9,466 bases of DNA from Abiotrophia defectiva_A (GTDB taxonomy: Bacteria; Bacillota; Bacilli; Lactobacillales; Aerococcaceae), in the NCBI GenBank assembly GCA_963546405.1, contig CAUUNL010000062.1, positions 1 to 9,466 of the forward strand, read 5' to 3'. Under the pieces are notes generated by a model. That model made no database searches and was not told where the DNA came from. It saw only the letters and a list, made by a program, of their open reading frames with translations. The position numbers and the translations under genes are program-made. This document shows positions 1 to 6,107 of this stretch, piece by piece. Numbering within the stretch: the stretch's first letter is position 1; each line of letters starts with the position of its first letter.

Positions 1-830
<830 letters not shown>

Positions 831-993
831 AATTTCATAAATCTACTTGACTCATTTCTTTACTAGCTTGTTTTTTACCCAGCTTGTCTGCTGCCGAATT
901 GTTGGTTGTTCATCAAGTTTACCTCGATGACCCTCACATTCTTGGTGTGTCTTTGTTTAGTTTTCAATGTGCTCGCTGTCACCACGTGACAAC
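831..993 (-). other. rRNA operon leader (transcribed 5' spacer before 16S)
   Basis: This stretch lies between the start of the most proximal rRNA promoter and the 16S 5' end, and it carries no open frame worth calling. Three elements can be read on the minus strand. A 6-bp hairpin sits at 991-977, a boxA-like sequence at 974-959, and an 8-bp stem-loop at 930-910 (TCATCGAG pairing with CTTGATGA, one G-U pair, 5-base loop). Firmicute rRNA leaders carry similar boxB/boxA antitermination signals and part of the RNase III processing stem. The partner strand of that stem would lie 3' of 16S, outside the window. Confidence 0.75.
959..991 (-). promoter_or_regulatory. boxB-boxA-like rRNA antitermination site
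   Basis: On the minus strand the perfect stem TGTCAC/GTGACA with a 3-base loop (991-977) is followed after two bases by GAGCACATTGAAAACT (974-959) and then AAACAAAG. TTGAAAACT is the recognisable core of the Firmicute rRNA boxA, which NusB and S10 bind to let polymerase read through untranslated, structured rRNA. A hairpin just upstream of boxA matches the usual boxB-boxA order. The call is by motif resemblance and position only. Confidence 0.6.
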
Positions 994-1059
994 TTCTATA
1001 TATTAGCACAAGCCTTACTTCCTGTCAACAACTTTTCAGAAGTTTTTTCGAAGTTTTTT
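993..1059 (-). promoter_or_regulatory. rRNA promoter P1 (proximal) with phased A-tracts
   Basis: On the minus strand, a consensus -35 TTGACA (1028-1023) is separated by 17 bases from TAATAT (1005-1000). The predicted start is a G at 993, seven bases past the -10. Upstream of the -35 are three A-tracts (T-runs on the plus strand at 1033-1036, 1043-1048 and 1054-1059) whose centres are exactly 11 bp apart. This is the layout of an UP element or curved-DNA enhancer of a strong rRNA promoter. It is about 160 bp before 16S. Confidence 0.88.
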
Positions 1060-1084
1060 GGTTAGTGCTTGTTGCTGGTAGCAA

Positions 1085-1150
1085 CTCATATATCATATCA
1101 GTCTCGGCTATACTTGTCAAACACTTTTTAGCTCTTTTTTCAAACTTTTT
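1085..1150 (-). promoter_or_regulatory. rRNA promoter P2 with phased A-tracts
   Basis: On the minus strand, TTGACA (1120-1115) is followed 17 bases later by TATGAT (1097-1092), with a G at the predicted start 1085. A-tracts on the minus strand occupy 1129-1125, 1140-1135 and 1150-1146, with centres 10.5 bp apart. The first begins five bases past the -35, as in P1. The transcript would open with a 6-bp hairpin (GTTGCT/AGCAAC, 1085-1071), comparable to the hairpin just after the P1 start. Confidence 0.87.
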
Positions 1151-1175
1151 AGTGAATGTTCGCTAACTCTTAGAC

Positions 1176-1242
1176 CTACTCTATAATATCATTACAACCG
1201 CTTCAGGTCAAGCCCTTTTTGGGGATTGGCCAGCAGCTTTTT
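1176..1242 (-). promoter_or_regulatory. rRNA promoter P3
   Basis: On the minus strand, TTGACC (1211-1206) is followed 17 bases later by TATTAT (1188-1183), with a G at the predicted start 1176. Two A-tracts upstream, at 1220-1216 and 1242-1238, have centres 22 bp apart. That is two helical turns, so one tract of the series seen at P1 and P2 is missing. The -35 has one mismatch to consensus. Confidence 0.78.
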
Positions 1243-1263
1243 CAGCTATCGCTGTCGTAAGGA

Positions 1264-1321
1264 CTCTAGTAATATACCATGGTCCACTTATGACTGTCAA
1301 CCACTTTTTTTCATCTTTTTT
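1264..1321 (-). promoter_or_regulatory. rRNA promoter P4 (distal)
   Basis: On the minus strand, a consensus -35 TTGACA (1300-1295) is followed 18 bases later by TATATT (1276-1271), with a G at the predicted start 1264. Two A-tracts at 1311-1305 and 1321-1316 have centres 10.5 bp apart, starting at the same offset from the -35 as in the other three. It lies some 70 bp past the pgi terminator, so the array is insulated from upstream readthrough. The 18-base spacer makes it slightly less ideal than P1-P3. Confidence 0.75.
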
Positions 1322-1387
1322 GGCCTATTTGAGAACTTGTGTTTAAGGCTCTTTTGGACCCTCTTTGGCTACAAGATATAGTGGTAG

Positions 1388-1428
1388 AAAAAAGACAAGC
1401 AGGGAAGTCCAGCTGGATCCCTGCTTGT
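1388..1428 (-). terminator. Rho-independent terminator after pgi
   Basis: On the minus strand an 11-bp perfect stem (ACAAGCAGGGA at 1428-1418 pairing with 1405-1395) is followed by a T-run (A-run on the plus strand at 1388-1393). The loop contains a further palindrome, TCCAGCTGGA, that can extend the stem. It starts 26 bases after the pgi stop codon and separates that operon from the rRNA promoters. The opposite flank has only three T residues, so it should act in one direction. Confidence 0.93.
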
Positions 1429-1454
1429 TTCTGTCTATTATATAGTAGAAAGTC

Positions 1455-2798
1455 TTATAAGCGGCTGTTCAATTCCGCAGCTAAGTCTTCAAAACCTGGC
1501 TTGCCTAAGAGGGCAAACATATTCTTCTTGTAGGCTTCTACTCCTGGTTGGTCGAATGGGTTAACCCCGTTGAGGTAACCAGAAATAGCCACCGCGATCT
1601 CGAAGAAGTAGACTAAGTAACCTAAGCTGTAAGCGTCCATAGCTGGGATGCTTACCACCAAGTTAGGCACTTGGCCATCGATGTGAGCCAAGAGGGTCCC
1701 TTGGAAGGCTTTGGTGTTAACGAAGTCAACGGTTTGACCTTGTAAGTAACCTAAACCATCGGTATCAACTTCTTGTTCTGGAATGACCACGTCATGGCGA
1801 GGCGCCTCAACCTTGACCACCGTCTCGAAGATGTTGCGACGGCCTTCTTGGATGTATTGACCCAAAGAGTGTAAGTCAGTAGAGAAGTTAGCACTTGATG
1901 GGTAGATGCCCTTGAAGTCTTTCCCTTCTGATTCGCCGAAGAGTTGTTTCCACCATTCGTTGAAGAAGGCCATGCCTGGTTCGTAGTTAACCAAGAGTTC
2001 GGTTACTTTACCTTTACGGTAGAGGATGTTACGGATTGCCGCATATTGGTAAGCTTGGTTGCTTGCTAAATCTGCTTGGCTGTATTCGGCCATTGCAGCT
2101 GCTGCCCCTTGCATCATAGCTTGGATATCGCCACCTGCAACCGCGATAGGTAAGAGACCTACTGGGGTTAAGACAGTGAAGCGTCCGCCGATTGCATCTG
2201 GGATAACGAAAGTTTGGTAACCTTCTTGGTCGGCTTCTGCCTTGAGGGCCCCACGCTTAGCGTCAGTAGTTGCGTAGATACGTTTGATGGCTTCTTCCTT
2301 ACCATACTTAGCAATCAATTTTTCCTTGAGGACACGGAAACCAACGGCTGGTTCAGTAGTCGTCCCTGATTTAGAGATGACGTTGATTGAGAAGTCACGG
2401 TCGCCAATCAAGTCTAATAAGTCATGTAAATAAGTAGAAGAAATGCTGTTACCAGCAAAGACTACTTGTGGCATCCCCTTGCGGCCAGCTTTCATATTAT
2501 AGAAGCTATCGTTCAAGAACTCGATGGCTGCACGAGCGCCTAGGTATGAACCCCCGATCCCGATAACCACTAAGACATCTGAATCTTGACGGATTTTCTC
2601 AGCTGCTGCTTGAACTTGAGCAAATTCTTCCTTATCGTATGCTTCAGGCCAAGTTACCCAACCGGTGTAGTCGCTACCTGCCCCTGTACCTTCACGCAAT
2701 TGGCGGTCAGCTACGGTCACGTAGTCTTGGAGTTGAGTCAGTTCGTGTTCACCAAAGAATTTTTTGGCAGTAGAGTAATCAAATTTAATATGTGCCAT
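1455..2798 (-). CDS. pgi: Glucose-6-phosphate isomerase
   Basis: Catalyses the reversible conversion of glucose 6-phosphate to fructose 6-phosphate in the cytoplasm, the second step of glycolysis. The 447-residue protein has the usual length of the Firmicute form. Two sugar-isomerase (SIS) folds are visible. The phosphate-binding GIGGS is at residues 80-84 and SKSGTTTE at 142-149. The family signature around DAIGGRFTVLTPVG is at 201-214 and QLFGESEGK, with the probable catalytic Glu, at 285-293. The His of STDLHSLGQ is at 310, and the C-terminal signature FDQPGVEAYKK, with its active-site Lys, at 415-425. The start is supported by a GAGG ribosome binding site nine bases upstream. It is the last gene of a three-gene unit, 37 bases after the cvfD stop, where a small 5-bp hairpin (2820-2834) lies, and it is closed by the terminator at 1388-1428. 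Nothing looks damaged. Confidence 0.98.
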   Translation of the reverse strand: MAHIKFDYSTAKKFFGEHELTQLQDYVTVADRQLREGTGAGSDYTGWVTWPEAYDKEEFAQVQAAAEKIRQDSDVLVVIGIGGSYLGARAAIEFLNDSFYNMKAGRKGMPQVVFAGNSISSTYLHDLLDLIGDRDFSINVISKSGTTTEPAVGFRVLKEKLIAKYGKEEAIKRIYATTDAKRGALKAEADQEGYQTFVIPDAIGGRFTVLTPVGLLPIAVAGGDIQAMMQGAAAAMAEYSQADLASNQAYQYAAIRNILYRKGKVTELLVNYEPGMAFFNEWWKQLFGESEGKDFKGIYPSSANFSTDLHSLGQYIQEGRRNIFETVVKVEAPRHDVVIPEQEVDTDGLGYLQGQTVDFVNTKAFQGTLLAHIDGQVPNLVVSIPAMDAYSLGYLVYFFEIAVAISGYLNGVNPFDQPGVEAYKKNMFALLGKPGFEDLAAELNSRL

Positions 2799-2835
2799 TT
2801 TTTCCTACCTCTTGTCTAGCTAGTGTTGGACTAGT

Positions 2836-3237
2836 TTATTTGATTTGTTGCTTGACTTCAAAGCGATCTTCTTCAATGGATTGAAGGGCGCTGTCAATCC
2901 ACTCCGGTAACTTCTTAGCCACACTGGAGAAACCAATGTCAGGCAAGTGGCGCTTGGCGCGCTTCTTGGTCCGGGCTGGATACGGCGGGGTGTTGAGCTT
3001 CATCAAGACCCGCATGGACAGGCTAATCTTCTTGGTATATTCGTCAATGTCAATGACCATGACCTTAACCTTGTCGCCTACCTTAATCTGGTTGCTGAGC
3101 TCATTCATGTAGCCATGCTTGCACTCGGAAATATGAACCAGACCTTGTTCGGTTGACGAGAGACCGACGAAAACCCCATAATTTTGGATGCCTGTGATTT
3201 GGCCTTCAACGATATCGCCTATTTTAAATTCAGTCAT
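2836..3237 (-). CDS. cvfD: S1-domain RNA-binding regulator, CvfD/YugI-like
   Basis: A 133-residue cytoplasmic protein with one S1 (OB-fold) RNA-binding domain at residues 1-76. The hallmarks are KIGDIVEGQITGIQNYGVFV at 5-24, QGLVHISE at 31-38 and VGDKVKVMVIDID at 53-65, ending in KKISLSMR. The C-terminal half is a basic stretch (TKKRAKRH, 90-97) followed by a short tail. Length and layout match the general-stress protein YugI of Bacillus and CvfD of streptococci, which is described as a post-transcriptional regulator affecting many mRNAs. The gene lies 19 bases after the PPIase stop and 37 bases before pgi, in one apparent operon. Its ribosome binding site is inside a small stable hairpin (3238-3253), suggesting translational coupling or self-regulation. 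The family assignment is firm; the regulatory role here is inferred from homologues. Confidence 0.9.
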   Translation of the reverse strand: MTEFKIGDIVEGQITGIQNYGVFVGLSSTEQGLVHISECKHGYMNELSNQIKVGDKVKVMVIDIDEYTKKISLSMRVLMKLNTPPYPARTKKRAKRHLPDIGFSSVAKKLPEWIDSALQSIEEDRFEVKQQIK

Positions 3238-3253
3238 AGGATGTCACCATCCT
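3238..3253 (-). promoter_or_regulatory. GUGA-capped hairpin over the cvfD ribosome binding site
   Basis: On the minus strand AGGATG (3253-3248) pairs perfectly with CATCCT (3243-3238) around the loop GTGA. In RNA that loop is a GNRA-type tetraloop. The last stem base abuts the ATG, and both candidate Shine-Dalgarno strings (AAGG in the stem, GGTGA across stem and loop) are included. The hairpin fills nearly the whole gap between the PPIase stop codon and the cvfD start, so ribosomes finishing the upstream gene would open it. Confidence 0.55.
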
Positions 3254-3256
3254 TGC

Positions 3257-3841
3257 TTATTCTAACACATCAATCGTCTCAATCACAACAGGTTCTACCG
3301 GTTTATCTTGGAGACCGGTAACAACTTTATTGATTGCAATGACGACATCCATGCCTTCTACCACATGACCGAAGACCGTGTGGCGTTGGTCCAACCAAGG
3401 TGTCCCGCCCTCTGTCGCATAGGCTGCCACGATTTCTTCAGGGAAACCCAGTTCCTGCATTTGGCCCAACATGGTGCTTGGTACATTGCTAGCTGTTACG
3501 ATAAAGAATTGGCTGCCGTTAGTATTAGGCCCTGCGTTCGCCATGGAAAGGGCCCCCTTCAAGTTGTAGAGCTCACGTGAGAACTCATCTTCGAAGCTCT
3601 CGCCATAGATGCTCTCGCCACCCATACCGGTACCGCTTGGGTCGCCCCCCTGAATCATGAAGTCTTCAATGACCCGGTGGAAAATCACGCCGTCATAGTA
3701 GCCTTGCTTAGCCAGGCCAACGAAGTTAGCCACGGTCTTAGGCGCTAACTCTGGGAAAAGGGCTACCTTGATGTCGCCGTGGTTGGTTTTAATTAAAGCA
3801 TGTAAGCTGGCTTGAGTCAGATCAAGTTGTGGATATGTCAT
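3257..3841 (-). CDS. ppiB: Cyclophilin-type peptidyl-prolyl cis-trans isomerase
   Basis: Catalyses cis-trans isomerisation of Xaa-Pro bonds during protein folding. There is no signal peptide or lipobox, so it should be cytoplasmic. The 194 residues contain the complete cyclophilin active site: FHRVIEDFMIQGGDP at 54-68 (Arg56, Phe61, Met62, Gln64), GALSMANAG at 96-104, SQFF at 110-113, and WLDQRHTVFG at 149-158 (Trp149, His154, both of which contact the substrate in human cyclophilin A). An insertion of about 30 residues between SQFF and Trp149 (about 117-147) is typical of the larger Firmicute members. The start has a perfect AGGAGG seven bases upstream (3849-3854). It is the first gene of the PPIase-cvfD-pgi unit, with a candidate promoter at 3881-3908. 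Confidence 0.95.
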   Translation of the reverse strand: MTYPQLDLTQASLHALIKTNHGDIKVALFPELAPKTVANFVGLAKQGYYDGVIFHRVIEDFMIQGGDPSGTGMGGESIYGESFEDEFSRELYNLKGALSMANAGPNTNGSQFFIVTASNVPSTMLGQMQELGFPEEIVAAYATEGGTPWLDQRHTVFGHVVEGMDVVIAINKVVTGLQDKPVEPVVIETIDVLE

Positions 3842-3880
3842 GAATCATCCTCCTATTGTTAATGGTTGAATATCATCTAT

Positions 3881-3908
3881 ATGATACACTAAATCCCGTC
3901 AGATTCAA
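3881..3908 (-). promoter_or_regulatory. Candidate promoter of the PPIase-cvfD-pgi operon
   Basis: On the minus strand TTGAAT (3908-3903) is followed 16 bases later by TATCAT (3886-3881), about 40 bp before the PPIase start codon. Both boxes are near consensus and the position fits a short leader ending in the AGGAGG site. No other promoter-like pair is visible in this divergent gap. Confidence 0.5.
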
Positions 3909-4030
3909 ATCAAAAGCGACCTCTAGACGATTTTTCTTGAGAATTTACGGCTTCCTACTAGTTTCAAGTCGCATTTTTTGATATTATCTAATAGATACCT
4001 GTATAAGGAGAAGGAGGGATCCCCCCACTT

Positions 4031-4519
4031 ATGAATACCATATTGCTGACATCTCTTGTCGCGATTCTCTTCACCCAAGCTATTAAATACCCTATTGCCC
4101 TCGTGACTAACCGTCATAAGGTCAAAGTAAATATTGTCATGACCACTGGCGGTATGCCAAGTTCGCATTCGGCCGCCGTCAGCAGCCTGATTACCAGCCT
4201 GGTGCTGGAATACGGCTTTGAATCCCCCCTAGTGGCCATTGCCACTATTTTCGGGGTCATCGTCATGTTTGACTCTATGGGCGTGCGGCGTCAGAGTGGT
4301 GAGCAGGGTCTTCTGCTCAACCTCTTAGCTAAGCGTCGCCTACAAGACCCGGAGATCCAAGCTGACTTCCGCCGTCTGCAAGAAAGCCACGACATCGATC
4401 ACTATGAAGATATGATCATCGAAAAATACCTGGGCCATCGCCCCACCGAAGTGGTGGTCGGCGTCTTAGTCGGCGTTCTCGTCGCCTTCGTCAGCCGGGC
4501 CATCTATCTCAGTCTCTAA
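4031..4519 (+). CDS. yuiD: Divergent PAP2-family (DUF212) membrane protein YuiD
   Basis: A 162-residue hydrophobic protein of the divergent PAP2 (DUF212) family. Membrane segments are likely at residues 3-24, 45-60, 66-80 and 140-160. The family motifs are GGMPSSHSA at 40-48, which resembles the second phosphatase motif of PAP2 enzymes with its catalytic His, and FDSMGVRRQSGEQ at 80-92. The standard first PAP2 motif (KxxxxxxRP) is not evident, so phosphatase activity cannot be assumed. The biological role is unknown to me. A strong double purine-rich site (AAGGAGAAGGAGGG, 4005-4018) precedes the ATG, with unusually long 12-13-base spacing and a C-run between. No better in-frame start exists. 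It is divergent from the PPIase operon and 76 bases upstream of yumC. I found no convincing promoter: TTTCAA (3962) with TATCTA (3985) is the best weak candidate. Confidence 0.9.
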   Translation: MNTILLTSLVAILFTQAIKYPIALVTNRHKVKVNIVMTTGGMPSSHSAAVSSLITSLVLEYGFESPLVAIATIFGVIVMFDSMGVRRQSGEQGLLLNLLAKRRLQDPEIQADFRRLQESHDIDHYEDMIIEKYLGHRPTEVVVGVLVGVLVAFVSRAIYLSL

Positions 4520-4595
4520 GAAATCTGGTGCAAGGACCCTGGACTTGCCCTTTTCTTTTGCCTTAAAAACTATGATTGCATAAGGAGTCCCTACT

Positions 4596-5600
4596 ATGTC
4601 TCAAATTTACGACATCACCATCATTGGTGGCGGGCCGGTTGGCCTCTATGCTGCCTTTTACGCTGGCATGCGCCAGGCCAAGACCAAAATTATTGAAAGC
4701 CTAGATCTGCTAGGTGGCCAGCCGGCCCATCTCTACCCTGAGAAGGCCATCTACGATATCCCGGCCCACTACCAAATCAAGGGGGGTGACCTCACCCAGT
4801 CTCTGATTCAACAACTGGACCACTTTGACACCACCATCTGTACTGGTCAGGAAGCCCGTCAACTAATCCAACATGAAGATGAGGACGGCAAGCCCTACTA
4901 TGAAATTCAGACCCCGCAAGCCAGCCACTTTAGCCGCGCGGTCATTATCGCCGTAGGTAACGGAGCCTTCCGGCCACGCAAATTGGACTTGGCAGAGGCG
5001 CCAGTCTTCGAAGGAAAATCACTTCATTATTTTGTCCGTCAACCTGAAGCCTTCCAAGATCGAGTGGTAGCTATCTGCGGCGGGGGCGATTCCGCCCTAG
5101 ACTGGGCGCTGGCTATCGAACCTTATGCCAAGCAAGTCCACCTAATCCACCGCAGATCCCAGTTCCGGGCCCATGAACACAGCGTCAGCCTGCTGGAAGC
5201 TTCTAGCGTCAAGATTTGGACCCCTTATATTCCAGTTGGCCTCCATGGCCAAGACGGCCAGCTCGACCACTTAACCTTGCAAGTGCCACGTCAAGAAGAA
5301 ACGGTCGACTTAGCCGTCGATGACTTCATCGTTAGCTATGGTTTCGTCTCTTCCTTAGGCCAGATTGCCAAGTGGCCCCTAACCATCAAACGCCAGTCCA
5401 TCGAGACCGGCAGCTGCCACCAAACTAATTTGCCAGGTGTCTACGCCATCGGGGATATCGCCCAATACGAGGGCAAGACCAAGCTGATTGCGACTGGTTT
5501 TGGTGAAGCCACTACAGCGGTTAGCCATGCCATGGCCAGCCTCTATCCAGAGCGCAACAATCTACATGTCCACAGTTCCTCCCTTTTCGAGGACAAATAA
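4596..5600 (+). CDS. yumC: Ferredoxin/flavodoxin-NADP+ reductase, thioredoxin-reductase-like type (YumC)
   Basis: A 334-residue FAD- and NADP-dependent flavoprotein that moves electrons between NADPH and ferredoxin or flavodoxin in the cytoplasm. The N-terminal FAD fold starts at residue 6 with the GGGPVG loop at 11-16. The NADP-binding fold carries CGGGDSALDWAL at 161-172 and HRRSQFRAHE at 185-194, where the Arg residues suit the 2'-phosphate of NADP. The C-terminal FAD-contacting block GVYAIGDIAQYEGKTKLIATGFGE is at 281-304. No CxxC redox pair follows the NADP loop, which separates this family from true thioredoxin reductases. AAGGAG eight bases upstream supports the start. It ends in the bidirectional terminator whose stem begins right after the stop codon. 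It may be co-transcribed with yuiD; in Bacillus both belong to the same yui/yum neighbourhood, as I recall. Confidence 0.95.
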   Translation: MSQIYDITIIGGGPVGLYAAFYAGMRQAKTKIIESLDLLGGQPAHLYPEKAIYDIPAHYQIKGGDLTQSLIQQLDHFDTTICTGQEARQLIQHEDEDGKPYYEIQTPQASHFSRAVIIAVGNGAFRPRKLDLAEAPVFEGKSLHYFVRQPEAFQDRVVAICGGGDSALDWALAIEPYAKQVHLIHRRSQFRAHEHSVSLLEASSVKIWTPYIPVGLHGQDGQLDHLTLQVPRQEETVDLAVDDFIVSYGFVSSLGQIAKWPLTIKRQSIETGSCHQTNLPGVYAIGDIAQYEGKTKLIATGFGEATTAVSHAMASLYPERNNLHVHSSSLFEDK

Positions 5601-5630
5601 AAAGACGAGGCCCAGGCCTCGTCTTTTTTA
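5597..5630. terminator. Bidirectional terminator between yumC and ohr
   Basis: The perfect 11-bp stem AAAGACGAGGC/GCCTCGTCTTT (5601-5611 with 5616-5626) has a 4-base loop. It is flanked by an A-run on the left and a T-run on the right, so each strand has a hairpin followed by U residues. It begins at the yumC stop codon and ends three bases before the ohr stop codon, serving both convergent genes. Confidence 0.94.
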
Positions 5631-5633
5631 TGC

Positions 5634-6044
5634 TTATTCAGCTACTAATTCTACTTCAATATTGCCTTTAACTGCTTTAGTGTAAGGGCAGATGTTTTCT
5701 GTCTCTTGAACATAGCGCAAGGTTTCTTCTGGGCTCAAGCCTTCAATAGATACAAACAATTTAGCTGCTAGGTGCAAGCTGTTAGTATCTGGCAGGTCGC
5801 CTAAGAGCACTACTTCAGCGCGGACTTGGCGTTGACGGTCGCCTAAGCCATCACGTTGTAATGGGAAGGACAAAGCCCCATTGAAGCAGGCAGACAAACC
5901 AGCTGCGAAGAGTTCTTCTGGGTTGGTGTAGCCCTCTTTTTTAGCCATGCTAGTCTTAAGGTTTAAGTCCCCTGTTACGGATTTAACTTCGCCATCACGG
6001 CCACCTGTGTTCACAACGGTTGATAATGAAATTTTTTTGCTCAT
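5634..6044 (-). CDS. ohr: Organic hydroperoxide resistance protein, Ohr/OsmC family
   Basis: A thiol peroxidase that reduces organic hydroperoxides to alcohols in the cytoplasm. The 136 residues match the usual Ohr length. The catalytic set is complete: Arg16 in TGGRDG, a Glu in NPEELFAAG (41-49), the peroxidatic Cys53 in SACF, and the resolving Cys119 in CPYTKA. The open frame extends 35 codons further upstream, but the chosen ATG has AGGAGG eight bases before it (6053-6058). The upstream extension runs back into the preceding gene and carries no family sequence. An extended -10 promoter lies just upstream, so the gene can be expressed on its own, although no terminator separates it from the upstream membrane-protein gene. 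Ohr genes are often controlled by a peroxide-sensing OhrR repressor, and no such gene is in this window. Confidence 0.95.
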   Translation of the reverse strand: MSKKISLSTVVNTGGRDGEVKSVTGDLNLKTSMAKKEGYTNPEELFAAGLSACFNGALSFPLQRDGLGDRQRQVRAEVVLLGDLPDTNSLHLAAKLFVSIEGLSPEETLRYVQETENICPYTKAVKGNIEVELVAE

Positions 6045-6074
6045 TCTTACTTCCTCCTCAGTTAGGTTACCCTC

Positions 6075-6107
6075 ATTATAGCATAAGCTCATGCTAAGCG
6101 TATTCAA
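6075..6107 (-). promoter_or_regulatory. ohr promoter (extended -10) with overlapping inverted repeat
   Basis: On the minus strand TGCTATAAT (6083-6075) is a consensus -10 with the TG extension, about 30 bp before the ohr start. The best -35-like string, TTGAAT (6107-6102), is 21 bases away, too far for normal use, so the TG motif probably compensates. The inverted repeat TAGCAT-6-ATGCTA (6079-6096) overlaps the -10 and the spacer and may be an operator. Part of the promoter lies within the last codon of the upstream gene. Confidence 0.65.

Noticed and set aside
1322..1387. A fifth tandem rRNA promoter
   Set aside because: The expected -10 position near 1360 has no usable pair of boxes, and the A-tract series ends at P4.
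3916..3979. Possible attenuator in the yuiD leader (GCGAC pairing with GTCGC before six T)
   Set aside because: Only 5 bp closing a loop of about 47 bases, with no recognisable riboswitch core or competing antiterminator.
3978..4007. Promoter-like TTGATA-18-TATAAG in front of yuiD
   Set aside because: A start from this -10 would fall inside the ribosome binding site and remove part of it.
3923..4168. 81-codon minus-strand open frame in the PPIase-yuiD gap
   Set aside because: It runs antisense into yuiD, has no family features and no ribosome binding site, and appears to be chance.
4530..4559. Possible terminator between yuiD and yumC (GCAAG/CTTGC followed by two short T-runs)
   Set aside because: The stem is only 5 bp with a 9-base loop and the T-run is interrupted. 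It is too weak to call, so yuiD and yumC may be one transcript.
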